Source: DAOVQB01 sp023128935
GTDB lineage: Bacteria; Eisenbacteria; RBG-16-71-46; CAIMUX01; WJJG01
NCBI GenBank assembly: GCA_030628905.1
Contig: DAOVQB010000121.1
Location: forward strand, 1-13,351
DNA: 13,351 bases
Direction: 5' to 3'
Notes under the pieces: generated by a model
Told to the model about the DNA's origin: nothing
The model's database searches: none
The model's input: only the letters and a program-made list of their open reading frames with translations
Made by a program: the position numbers and the translations under genes
Shown: positions 1 through 6,778 of the stretch, piece by piece
Layout of the letters: each line of letters opens with the position of its first letter
Numbering within the stretch: the stretch's first letter is position 1

Positions 1-1
1 C

Positions 2-862
2 CTGATGGGTATCGGAACCGCAGAGGGCGCAACTGGTATGGCGTTTCTGAAGAACGGCGGCGATGCGCGCTCGACGATGCTCGGTGAGGCGGTGGTCTCG
101 CGAGTTGAGGATATTTCCTCCTGCTTCTGGAACCCTGCTGGGCTGGCCCGTGCCGTCCGTCCCCAGCTGATGCTCTCCCACGTGGAGAGCTTTGCCGATT
201 TGCGCCAGGAGTATGTTGCGGCGCTCCAGCCGCTGGGACTCGTTTCAGCGGCACTCTTCTTCAACGGTCAATGGAGCGATGATATCGAGGGCTACAGCGC
301 CGCGGGGATACGCGAAGCGAGCTTCGGCTACGCCGCCTATGCTACCGGCGTGGCCCTGGGCGCTCCAGTGGGCTGGGGACTGTGCGTGGGCGGAACATGC
401 AAGTACCTCAACGAGAGCATTGCTGAATATTCAGCCAGCGGCTGGGCGGCTGATGTCGGTCTTCAGTGGAGCGCTTCGGATGTCTCACCATTGCGTTTTG
501 GCATCGCCCTGCAGAATCTAGGTCCGTCGATGTCGTTCATCGAGGACTCGTTTGATTTGCCCCTGACAATCCAAGGGGGGGCTTCTTGGGAGATCCTCCT
601 GGAGTCGTTGTCGGGCTGCTTGCTGGTGGCCGGCGAGGTGCGGCATGTACAGGATGAGGGCTCAGCGCTGCTTGCCGGGGCCGAGTATACCTACGACGGT
701 CTCTTGAGCCTGGGGTTCGGCTACCAGGGGGGTAGGGACACGCGCGATGTCAGCGTTGGGCTCGGGGCCCATATCGGGCTGCTCGCGCTGCATTGGGCCT
801 ATGTGCCCATCTCTGAAGACCTGGGTGACGAGAACCGCTTCACGGTGCATCTGGATCTCTAG
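2..862 (+). CDS. PorV/PorQ-family outer-membrane beta-barrel protein, 5' end cut by window
   Basis: The protein is likely an outer-membrane beta-barrel of the PorV/PorQ (UPF0164-like) family, some of whose members serve the type IX secretion system. Numbering from the first ATG (position 5), the N-terminus carries the family pattern of an AFLK block with a GEA segment (residues 13-29), then FWNPAGLA (41-48). A conserved NLGP-x-M-x-F block (171-178) is followed by a proline-containing segment and a run of alternating hydrophobic strands to the C-terminus. No signal peptide lies after the first ATG and the frame is open to the window edge, so the true start and signal sequence are almost certainly upstream. 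The gene converges on lpxH with a 53-bp gap that holds only a weak 5-bp hairpin (872-892). Membership of the family is well supported. A role in type IX secretion is not shown by this window. Confidence 0.8.
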   Translation: MMGIGTAEGATGMAFLKNGGDARSTMLGEAVVSRVEDISSCFWNPAGLARAVRPQLMLSHVESFADLRQEYVAALQPLGLVSAALFFNGQWSDDIEGYSAAGIREASFGYAAYATGVALGAPVGWGLCVGGTCKYLNESIAEYSASGWAADVGLQWSASDVSPLRFGIALQNLGPSMSFIEDSFDLPLTIQGGASWEILLESLSGCLLVAGEVRHVQDEGSALLAGAEYTYDGLLSLGFGYQGGRDTRDVSVGLGAHIGLLALHWAYVPISEDLGDENRFTVHLDL

Positions 863-915
863 GGCGGGCTTCTCGCCGGGCCTTTTCGCGAGGGTTGGTA
901 ATAGTCCGGGCCGCT

Positions 916-1713
916 TCAGTCGCAAGCCGGTTCCATGCCTGGAGGCCAGGCGGTGGGTGTCAGGTGTTGTGCCTCTGCGGAGAGCTGGAAACGCTCCAGG
1001 GTGAACGTTCCGTTTGCCAAACGCGCGTAGGTGAAGTGCTCGATCCAATCGCCCACAATCAAGAAGTCCCTTTTCCGCGCATCTTGCAGATGGTTGGGAT
1101 CATGAATGTGCCCGATCAGAACAGCATCCTCTCCTGCAGCGAAGCGCGGGCCTACAAGGTGCCGGGACAGGTTCCGCAGGATGATCTGTCGCTCCTTGGT
1201 GTGCTTGCGACTGGTTTTCGAGACGCAGTAAGCAAGAGGAATCCCCAGGTCCGGGTGGATCGTACGATAGAGAGCAATCGCGACCGGGTGGCGCAGGACG
1301 GCCTTGAGCAGGCGGTAGCCATTGTCGCCCGGACCGATGCCATCGCCGTGGGCCAGGAAGATCTGGCGGCCTTGATGGCGCACGACGATCGGGTGCTGGT
1401 GAACATGTAGGCCCACTTCACGGTTCAGGTAGGTGCCACACCAGAAGTCGTGGTTGCCGCCCAGGTAGATAGTCTCGATCCCTGCGTCGATGAGATCGGC
1501 GAGGGCGTGCAGGATCCGGAAGTGGCCCTTGGGGATTGCGTGGCGATACTCGAACCAGAAGTCGAAGAGGTCGCCAAGAACATAGAGATGAGTCGCACGG
1601 TGCTTGAGCCCGGCGAGGAATGCCAGGAGCGTCCGCCGTCTTAGGTCCTGGTTGGGACCACTCCCGAGGTGGGCATCGCCCAGGAAGAAAACCGCTTTCT
1701 GTTGCTCGTCCAC
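916..1713 (-). CDS. lpxH: UDP-2,3-diacylglucosamine hydrolase (LpxH-type metallophosphoesterase)
   Basis: This is a calcineurin-like metallophosphoesterase that fits LpxH, which cleaves UDP-2,3-diacylglucosamine to lipid X and UMP at the cytoplasmic face of the inner membrane, an early step of lipid A synthesis. All metal-site blocks are present in order: GDAHLG (D13, H15), GDLFDFW (D48, D51), GGNHDFW (N87, H88), AHGDG (H122, D124) and GHIH (201-204). The C-terminal GDWIEHFTYA segment resembles the LpxH-like subfamily of FCB bacteria. The length of 265 aa is normal to slightly long. The start is GTG: no other start codon lies before the first metal motif, and no Shine-Dalgarno sequence precedes it. 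The gene is divergent from the next gene, 64 bp away. Another sugar-nucleotide phosphoesterase of the same fold is possible but less likely. Confidence 0.88.
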   Translation of the reverse strand: MDEQQKAVFFLGDAHLGSGPNQDLRRRTLLAFLAGLKHRATHLYVLGDLFDFWFEYRHAIPKGHFRILHALADLIDAGIETIYLGGNHDFWCGTYLNREVGLHVHQHPIVVRHQGRQIFLAHGDGIGPGDNGYRLLKAVLRHPVAIALYRTIHPDLGIPLAYCVSKTSRKHTKERQIILRNLSRHLVGPRFAAGEDAVLIGHIHDPNHLQDARKRDFLIVGDWIEHFTYARLANGTFTLERFQLSAEAQHLTPTAWPPGMEPACD

Positions 1714-1720
1714 GGTGCGG

Positions 1721-1750
1721 ATAGTATCAGAGGTTCACGGCATAACTCAA
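1721..1750 (-). promoter_or_regulatory. Candidate sigma70-type promoter for lpxH, possibly leaderless
   Basis: On the minus strand TTGAGT (1750-1745) is followed after 18 bp by TACTAT (1726-1721), each matching 4 of 6 consensus bases. The lpxH GTG begins only 7 bp after the -10 element and has no visible Shine-Dalgarno, so a transcript from this promoter would start at or very near the start codon. Short matches of this quality are common by chance. Confidence 0.3.
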
Positions 1751-1777
1751 ACAACCCGAGAGAGGAGGAGGATTGAG

Positions 1778-2305
1778 ATGGCGGAAACTCGCAGTGCGCG
1801 TATCCTGAGGCAGATCAGGGAGGTCTGTGAGATTGCAGGGATCAAGACAGAGGAGTACGCAAGGGTCACCAAGAAGCGGCTTGATGTGATGAGCATCACG
1901 CGTGAGCTAGGCCGCGAGAGGGGTGCGCTGGGTGAGCGCGTCTACGACCTGTCCTTGAGGGAAGACCACGGGGATGTCCTGGAGGATGTGACGGTGCAGG
2001 CGATCTTGAACAGGATCCAAAGTCTGGAGGCATCCCTGCGTGACCACGAGGAGGAAATCGGGGAGATCCGCGAGTCGGCCCGGGACCGCGCCTTGAATGT
2101 GCGTCGCAAGCCCGAGTCTGCCGAGGGTCCTGATGGGGGCCCCACTCCCGCTGGTGGTGGCGAGGAAGTTCGAGAGAAAGCCCCTGTGGCAGACGATGAC
2201 TTCATAGAGGAAGAGGGACCCGAGGCCGCCACGGGCGGGAAGGAAGCTGCCCGGGAAATAGACCTCGAGGCAAGTGGTTCAGAGGACGCCAAAACGGGCA
2301 AATAG
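1778..2305 (+). CDS. Small coiled-coil protein with acidic tail, function unknown
   Basis: I do not recognise a named family. The 175-aa product has no signal peptide or membrane segment. Residues 1-60 are charged and helical and contain the phrase LGERVYDL (51-58), of a kind seen in small coiled-coil proteins that scaffold or regulate envelope proteins. Residues 70-110 form a second heptad-like helix rich in E, R and L. Residues 112-175 are a low-complexity tail rich in G, E, A and P, probably disordered. The ATG at 1778 is chosen because an AGGAGGAGG Shine-Dalgarno lies about 8 bp upstream; the open frame further upstream overlaps the start of lpxH and is not needed. The gene lies 260 bp before the M23 peptidase gene on the same strand, which suggests but does not prove a cell-envelope role. 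Confidence 0.8.
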   Translation: MAETRSARILRQIREVCEIAGIKTEEYARVTKKRLDVMSITRELGRERGALGERVYDLSLREDHGDVLEDVTVQAILNRIQSLEASLRDHEEEIGEIRESARDRALNVRRKPESAEGPDGGPTPAGGGEEVREKAPVADDDFIEEEGPEAATGGKEAAREIDLEASGSEDAKTGK

Positions 2306-2436
2306 GATGAGCGCGCGAATCGATCAGGGGAGGACTACCCCGCTGAGGTTCAAGGTGACGCATGAGAAGCAGATATCGCGACACAGTCCTAACTGCCATT
2401 ACTGCACTCTATTACAGCGTGAGCCCGTCCGATTCC

Positions 2437-2465
2437 TTGACAGGCTTTGAGGCCTCCACTAAGGT
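2437..2465 (+). promoter_or_regulatory. Candidate sigma70-type promoter ahead of the M23 peptidase gene
   Basis: A perfect TTGACA (2437-2442) is followed after exactly 17 bp by TAAGGT (2460-2465), which keeps the most conserved T, A and final T of a -10 element. It lies about 100 bp before the preferred peptidase start (2566). The 260 bp between the coiled-coil gene and that start otherwise hold no convincing gene. Confidence 0.4.
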
Positions 2466-2565
2466 TGGTCTGTTTGCTAAAAAGTGGGGTTTGATGCCAG
2501 AGGACAAAGATGATCCGCATCGAACCAGCAATGGGCTGTGGGGGCTGATTAGGCACGGAGTGGCT

Positions 2566-3498
2566 ATGGCAGGGCGGTATGCCAACCTCATGCTGATTCC
2601 CGACGGGCGTGGGCAAACCCGTCAGTACAGGGTCCGCCTCTGGCCAATTCACTCGTTGATTATCACCGGCGTCTTGATCTTCGCGTTCTTTGTCGGGGCG
2701 GGGACAGCCTATGTCCAGCTCCATCAATCCCAGAAGACTACATCAACATTGCAAGTCGAGAACGAAACGCTTCGCGGTGAACTAGTCCTGCTGGGCGGCC
2801 GGATTCAGAAGCTCGGTGGTGTCGTCCGTGACCATGTTCAACTGGCCAACGAATCGCGGCTCCTAGCTGGTTTGGCACCGAATGGCTATGATGTAGCCTT
2901 GATGGGTGTAGGGGGCATTACCTTCGAGGATCTTCCAGGGCCTCAACTGGGTCTCTCGCCCGCACTGGAGCGCACGGTGGAGGTCTACCGGGATCAGCTG
3001 CGGCAACTCTCCCGCCAGCTGGCCTTTCAGGAGGCAAGCTTCGTTGAGGTCAAGCAGTTGATTGAGGTCAACCGGGAGCGCCTGGATCACATCCCTACCG
3101 TCAATCCTGTCTATGGAACGCATTATATCAGCAGTGGATTCGGGAAACGCCGGGATCCGTTCACGGGGAGACCGGCCCACCACAACGGGATCGATTTCTG
3201 CGCCCAGCGGGGCACGCCCATCCAATCCACGGCTGATGGTGTCGTCACCTATGTGGGGCGCGATGGCGGGTATGGCAAGACGATCAAGATTGATCATGGC
3301 AATGAATTTGTCACTGTCTATGCGCACTGCAATAGAATCTTGGTCGGCAAGGGCCAACACGTCCATCGCGGTGACGAGATTGGTGAGGTTGGTAACACCG
3401 GCCGATCCACGGGTGATCATCTGCATTACGAGATCCGCTTGAAGGGCCGCCCTCTCAATCCCCGGAAGTATATGCTGGACGAGGCATTCGGTGGCTAA
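2566..3498 (+). CDS. Membrane-anchored M23 (LytM-type) metallopeptidase
   Basis: The product is a 310-aa peptidase or amidase activator acting on peptidoglycan peptides from the periplasmic side. The N-terminus reads like the family opening MxGRYxxLMLIPDGRGxTR, then a single membrane segment (about 29-49), a coiled coil (about 55-100, continuing irregularly to 175) and a C-terminal Peptidase_M23 domain (about 190-300). The zinc ligands H206 and D210 (HxxxD), YAH (H254) and HLH (H285, H287) are intact, so it should be an active enzyme rather than a degenerate EnvC/NlpD-like activator. An in-frame ATG at 2362 would add 68 residues, but that part has weaker codon bias and no family resemblance. 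The ATG at 2566 has GGAG 5 bp upstream and gives the usual family N-terminus. Its stop overlaps the next gene by 8 bp. Confidence 0.93.
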   Translation: MAGRYANLMLIPDGRGQTRQYRVRLWPIHSLIITGVLIFAFFVGAGTAYVQLHQSQKTTSTLQVENETLRGELVLLGGRIQKLGGVVRDHVQLANESRLLAGLAPNGYDVALMGVGGITFEDLPGPQLGLSPALERTVEVYRDQLRQLSRQLAFQEASFVEVKQLIEVNRERLDHIPTVNPVYGTHYISSGFGKRRDPFTGRPAHHNGIDFCAQRGTPIQSTADGVVTYVGRDGGYGKTIKIDHGNEFVTVYAHCNRILVGKGQHVHRGDEIGEVGNTGRSTGDHLHYEIRLKGRPLNPRKYMLDEAFGG

Positions 3499-3949
3499 CC
3501 CGCCATCGGGCGGGAAGGTGCGCGGGATCAGTGCGTGCCTACTGGGCATCGCCTGTCGCTACGACGGACAGGCCCTGCCGCACACCGAAGCCCTGCGAGC
3601 GGCTGCCGGCGGAAGCTTGATCCCTCTCTGTCCCGAGCAGCTCGGCGGGTTGCCGACCCCCAGACCGCCGGCCCAGATCACGGGCGGCGATGGAGAGGAC
3701 GTTCTTAACCGCCAGGCGCGCGTGATCGATGAGCATGGCCGGGACGTAACAAAGGCATTCCTCCGTGGCGCCACGGAGACTGTAACGCTCTGCAAGCGTC
3801 TGGGGATTGTAGAAGTGCTACTCAAGTCTCGCAGCCCTTCCTGCGGCGTGGGAATGATCTACCACGGCAGGCAACTCGTGAAGGGCGACGGGGTGACGGC
3901 AGCCATGCTGCGTCGTCACTGCATCTGTGTAATCTGCCATCCGGACTAA
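3491..3949 (+). CDS. DUF523/TudS-family protein, probable [4Fe-4S] desulfidase
   Basis: This 152-aa protein matches the DUF523 (YbbK) family along its whole length: SACLLGxxCRYDG (15-26), PLCPEQLGGLPTPRPPA (45-61), the GDGEDV block (66-71), SRSPSCG (113-119) and GDGVTAA (132-138). Characterised members (TudS) are thiouracil desulfidases that hold a [4Fe-4S] cluster on three cysteines. C16, C47 and C118 sit where those ligands are expected, and C22 is also conserved. Thus a sulfur-removal or thionucleotide-salvage role is plausible, though this protein's substrate is unknown. It starts at GTG 3491 inside the end of the M23 gene with GAGG 6 bp upstream, so translation is probably coupled. It ends 5 bp before the amidase gene. 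Why it lies within a cell-wall operon is unclear. Confidence 0.92.
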   Translation: MANPPSGGKVRGISACLLGIACRYDGQALPHTEALRAAAGGSLIPLCPEQLGGLPTPRPPAQITGGDGEDVLNRQARVIDEHGRDVTKAFLRGATETVTLCKRLGIVEVLLKSRSPSCGVGMIYHGRQLVKGDGVTAAMLRRHCICVICHPD

Positions 3950-3954
3950 TCGTC

Positions 3955-5139
3955 ATGGCTTGGATACATCAGCTGGCCTTACGTTCCACCAGTGCAGCGG
4001 CTGCTGGCCTAATTCTGGGCATGCTAATGCTCCCGCTTGACGATGCCCGCGGCCAGCCAGTCGAGCTTCTCCGGATCCGCGCGGCGAACTGGGAGGATCG
4101 GGTCAGGGTTGTCTTGGACCTCAGCGCCCAGACCACCTACCGGGAGCGCGCTTTGCGCGGGCCGCACAGGATCGCGATCGACCTCTCCCAGACAACAGCG
4201 CCATCCCTACGGCCCCCACAAGTTGACGACTGGATGGTCACGCGGATCCGCTTCAATCAGCTCAGGGGGCCGACAGCGCAGGTCGTATTGGACCTCTCCC
4301 GGGAACCTTCGTTCGACGTCTTCATGCTGCCGGCTTATGAGAACAAACCGTTCAGGGTGGTGTGCGATGTCTTCCGCCCGCTGCGTGGAGAACCAGGCAG
4401 GAAGAAAGCAAAGGACACCTGGATTGTGATTATCGACCCGGGCCATGGCGGACGTGACCCGGGTGTTGTCACACGCCGGGCACGGTTGAAGGAGAAGGAT
4501 GTCGTACTGGATGTGGCGCTCCGTCTCAAGCGGGTTCTAGATCCGGAAGCAGGTGTGGAGGTGCGTTTGACGCGCGACCAGGACATGTTTCTAGGGCTTC
4601 GGGATCGGGTAGTCAGATCAGAGGCTCTGGGCGGCGATCTCTTTCTCAGTATTCACGTCAATGGTTGCCGGCAGCAGGCAGCTCGTGGCGCCGAGGTTTT
4701 CTTCCTGTCGCTCAGGGGCGCCACGAGTGCTGCAGCCCGCGAACTGGAAGCTTTGGAGAACTCGGTGGATGCCACGCAGGACCCCATGCTTGGAGAGATG
4801 GCCGAACTCCCCTTTGCGGTCGACCTGCTGCAGACCGATACGATCCTGCGAAGCAGTTTTCTGGCAGAGACTATCCTAGATGCCTTGGACCAGAGCGGCC
4901 TTGCCGCAACCCGGGGGGTCAAGCAGGCCAACTTCGCTGTCCTCCGGTCCTGCCGGCTTCCCTCCGCGCTGATTGAACTCGGTTTCATGTCCAACCCTGA
5001 GGATGCCAGGAAGTTGGGCTCCGCCTCCCACCGCCAGGCACTGGCCGAAACCATCGCCATAGGCCTCTTGGAGTTCCAGCGGCGCTACGCCCGGCACACC
5101 GAGGCTCCTAGTGAGCGCACCTCCAAGGCAAGCCCTTAG
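3955..5139 (+). CDS. N-acetylmuramoyl-L-alanine amidase (AMIN + Amidase_3)
   Basis: This 394-aa exported zinc amidase cleaves the bond between MurNAc and L-Ala in peptidoglycan, a step usually used in cell separation and murein remodelling. A signal peptide spans about residues 1-33 (hydrophobic core 14-28). An AMIN domain (about 36-140) probably targets it to the septum or wall. The Amidase_3 domain (about 156-378) has the full zinc and catalytic set: H164 in IIDPGHGG, E180 in LKEKDV, H234 in SIHVNG and E341 in IELGFMSNPED. The region between H234 and E341 contains an insert (about 255-300) that could be the regulatory helix which blocks the active site in AmiB/AmiC-type enzymes until an M23-domain activator binds. 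The M23 gene two genes upstream is an obvious candidate partner. The stop is directly followed by a heptamer repeat array. Confidence 0.96.
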   Translation: MAWIHQLALRSTSAAAAGLILGMLMLPLDDARGQPVELLRIRAANWEDRVRVVLDLSAQTTYRERALRGPHRIAIDLSQTTAPSLRPPQVDDWMVTRIRFNQLRGPTAQVVLDLSREPSFDVFMLPAYENKPFRVVCDVFRPLRGEPGRKKAKDTWIVIIDPGHGGRDPGVVTRRARLKEKDVVLDVALRLKRVLDPEAGVEVRLTRDQDMFLGLRDRVVRSEALGGDLFLSIHVNGCRQQAARGAEVFFLSLRGATSAAARELEALENSVDATQDPMLGEMAELPFAVDLLQTDTILRSSFLAETILDALDQSGLAATRGVKQANFAVLRSCRLPSALIELGFMSNPEDARKLGSASHRQALAETIAIGLLEFQRRYARHTEAPSERTSKASP

Positions 5140-5195
5140 CCCTCACCCTTCACCCCTCACCCCTCACCCCTCACCCCTCACCCTTCACCCTTCAC
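5140..5195 (+). repeat. Eight-copy heptamer tandem repeat (CCCTCAC/CCTTCAC)
   Basis: Starting on the base after the amidase stop, eight 7-bp units run without interruption in the order A-B-A-A-A-A-B-B, where A is CCCTCAC and B is CCTTCAC. The plus strand contains no G. On the minus strand the units give four GGGG tracts (plus coordinates 5153-5156, 5160-5163, 5167-5170, 5174-5177) separated by TGA, flanked by further GGG runs, a canonical G-quadruplex pattern. Because 7 is not a multiple of 3 and the array is non-coding, unit gain or loss would only change spacing between the amidase gene and the following promoter. Confidence 0.95.
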
Positions 5196-5241
5196 TCCAT
5201 CAGGATATGCCCCAATCTCCCGTAGCCATTTGACTTTGCCT

Positions 5242-5269
5242 TCAAGTGGCGGGTTTCTTGCGACGATAA
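5242..5269 (+). promoter_or_regulatory. Candidate sigma-28 (FliA) promoter of the motility cassette
   Basis: TCAAGTGG (5242-5249) matches 5 of 8 bases of the FliA -35 consensus TAAAGTTT, and GACGATAA (5262-5269) matches 7 of 8 bases of the -10 consensus GCCGATAA. The gap is 12 bp against a usual 11. The site lies about 115 bp before the hpt start and heads a group of genes ending in motA and motB, which are classic late flagellar genes in many bacteria. That context strengthens a motif match that alone would be modest. Confidence 0.45.
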
Positions 5270-5386
5270 CTGCAGGAGAAGACCAGAGCATGTCAGCAGG
5301 AATATGCGGAGGCCAACGGCAGCCAAATCCCGCGAGGGGGACACCAGGATAACTCAGAGGGAAGAGCGAAGGAGGGAAACCAGTCC

Positions 5387-5833
5387 ATGCAAGATCCCAA
5401 GGGTTTGACGCCGGAAGACATGGCAGTGCTCCGTCCCCTGTTTGTGTCCTCTGGGCGCGAGTACCTCGCTACTTTCCTTGACGCCCTCGCAACAGTCAGA
5501 ACCGCCGAGCCAACAGAGGAGACGCTTGGCGTCCTTCACCGATCGATCCATAGCCTGAAGGGAGCGGCCCTGCAGCTGGGGGTGCTCCATATTGGGACCC
5601 TTGGCAAGGCCGTTGAAGCTGTTGCGCTGGCCGTACGGCGGAAACCGGGTGGGCTCCCTGCCCAAGGAATCGATCTTCTGGAGGAGGGAGCAAGGCAATT
5701 GGCGGAATACTTGACCCACATTGAGAATGGCGAGGAGACAACAGAACCACCCGGGGAACTCCTGAGCCAGCTTCAGGGGTTGGCGGATGTCCTAGCCGAC
5801 GACGATTCGCAAAGGAAAGCGATGGGGGGCTGA
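5387..5833 (+). CDS. Stand-alone histidine phosphotransfer (Hpt) domain protein
   Basis: This 148-aa protein is a single Hpt domain, a four-helix phosphorelay carrier that receives a phosphoryl group on histidine from one response-regulator receiver and passes it to another. The phospho-acceptor is H55 in the block RSIHSLKGAALQLG (52-65), which has the HSLKG signature, with helices before (about 10-40) and after (68-115). No kinase, receiver or membrane segment is present, so its partners must be encoded elsewhere. The ATG at 5387 has AAGGAGG at 5369-5375, an 11-bp spacing that is slightly long. It is the first gene after the FliA-like promoter and lies 83 bp before the HDOD gene, so it probably feeds a chemotaxis or motility phosphorelay. 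The tail from about residue 118 is unassigned. Confidence 0.9.
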   Translation: MQDPKGLTPEDMAVLRPLFVSSGREYLATFLDALATVRTAEPTEETLGVLHRSIHSLKGAALQLGVLHIGTLGKAVEAVALAVRRKPGGLPAQGIDLLEEGARQLAEYLTHIENGEETTEPPGELLSQLQGLADVLADDDSQRKAMGG

Positions 5834-5873
5834 GTTGTTGGGACGGGTCTGGCTCTATCGCAAAGGGGCTAGG

Positions 5874-5915
5874 GCCGTCCTGTATAACGGCTACGCTCCG
5901 CTCTCGGAGGACGGC
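5874..5915 (+). promoter_or_regulatory. Inverted repeats sequestering the HDOD ribosome-binding site
   Basis: GCCGTCCT (5874-5881) is perfectly complementary to AGGACGGC (5908-5915). The second arm takes in part of the Shine-Dalgarno GGAGGA (5906-5911) and ends 1 bp before the HDOD ATG. A competing local hairpin pairs CTCCG (5896-5900) with CGGAG (5905-5909) around a CTCT tetraloop and also hides GGAG. The two stems cannot form together because both use 5908-5909. Confidence 0.45.
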
Positions 5916-5916
5916 A

Positions 5917-6756
5917 ATGCTACGAGAGGATCTGGACCGCATTGATGCAGTCCCCATGCTGCCTGAGATGGTAGGAAAGATCCTCACTATGATGGATGAT
6001 CCGAACATCTCTGCGGTCCAGCTCGCGAATGTGGTTTCGAAGGACCAGAGCCTGGTTTCCTCCATCCTCAGGATTGTGAACTCCGCCTACTACGGACTCC
6101 TCTGGCGCATTACCTCGGTGAGTCAGGCCGTGGTGCTCCTGGGTTTCCGGACGATCCGCAACCTCGTGCTGGCGGCTACGGTGATGAACTCGTTTGGGGG
6201 GCGAGCGCGGGCTGGTTCCTTCAACCGGGGTGAGCACTGGAGGCATTCGATTGCCTGTGCGGCTGCCACGGCTGTCCTGGCCAAGAAGTGGAAAAGCGCG
6301 CCCGCCGACGAGGCATTCCTGACGGGACTGGTGCATGACATCGGGCGCGTAATCATGGATCAGTATTTTCCCGAAGAGTTTGAGGAGGCTCTGGTCCTGG
6401 CCGATCTGGAGGGAAAGGCGCTTCTGGAAACAGAGATGCAGATCTTCGGTCTGACGCACGCTGAGATCGGCCGTCATGTCGCCCGGAAGTGGAGTTTCCC
6501 GGACGGCATCGTCAATGGGATCGGAGACCATCACGGTCCAGCGACGGAGGGCGAGTGGGAGGCTCTGGCCGCTCTGGTCCATGTGGCCGATGTGATGGTG
6601 CGCCGGGCAGGACTCGCACTGGGCCAATGGCAGGCGGACCTGAGCGAGGATGCTCTGCGGGTGCTTGGTCACAGCGAGGAGGACGCAGAGGCGCTGTCTG
6701 AGGCCTTTATGGAAGAGTACCAGCGTTCCAATGTCTTTGAGGATTTGATTTCCTGA
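5917..6756 (+). CDS. HDOD-domain signalling protein
   Basis: This 279-aa soluble protein consists of an HDOD domain, a relative of HD phosphohydrolases found in bacterial signalling proteins and often linked to motility, second messengers or stress. The family blocks are plain: MLPEMVGKIL (14-23), DQSLVSSILRIVNSAYYG (43-60), the SQAVVLLGFRTIRNLVL region (69-85), HDIG (140-143) and HAEIGRHVARKW (181-192) leading to GDHH (203-206) and HVAD (222-225). Unlike many HDOD proteins, it keeps most HD-type metal ligands (H110, H140-D141, H181, H205/H206, D225), so catalysis cannot be ruled out. There is no receiver or output domain. The ATG at 5917 has GGAGGA 5 bp upstream. It lies between hpt and motA (22 bp to motA), which suggests a role in controlling motility. 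Confidence 0.93.
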   Translation: MLREDLDRIDAVPMLPEMVGKILTMMDDPNISAVQLANVVSKDQSLVSSILRIVNSAYYGLLWRITSVSQAVVLLGFRTIRNLVLAATVMNSFGGRARAGSFNRGEHWRHSIACAAATAVLAKKWKSAPADEAFLTGLVHDIGRVIMDQYFPEEFEEALVLADLEGKALLETEMQIFGLTHAEIGRHVARKWSFPDGIVNGIGDHHGPATEGEWEALAALVHVADVMVRRAGLALGQWQADLSEDALRVLGHSEEDAEALSEAFMEEYQRSNVFEDLIS

Positions 6757-6778
6757 AGCAACTTGGTGGAGCGGCAAG

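Noticed and set aside
862..916. Strong terminator between the PorV-like gene and lpxH
   Set aside because: Only a 5-bp stem (CTCGC 872-876 with GCGAG 888-892) is present and the T-run lies in the loop, so support is too weak for a feature.
2362..2565. N-terminal extension of the M23 peptidase from ATG 2362
   Set aside because: It has no family resemblance or membrane segment and weaker codon bias. A candidate promoter lies inside it, and ATG 2566 has its own Shine-Dalgarno and the standard family N-terminus.
2863..3549. 228-codon antisense open frame over the M23 gene
   Set aside because: The plus strand encodes a complete M23 domain with all zinc ligands here.
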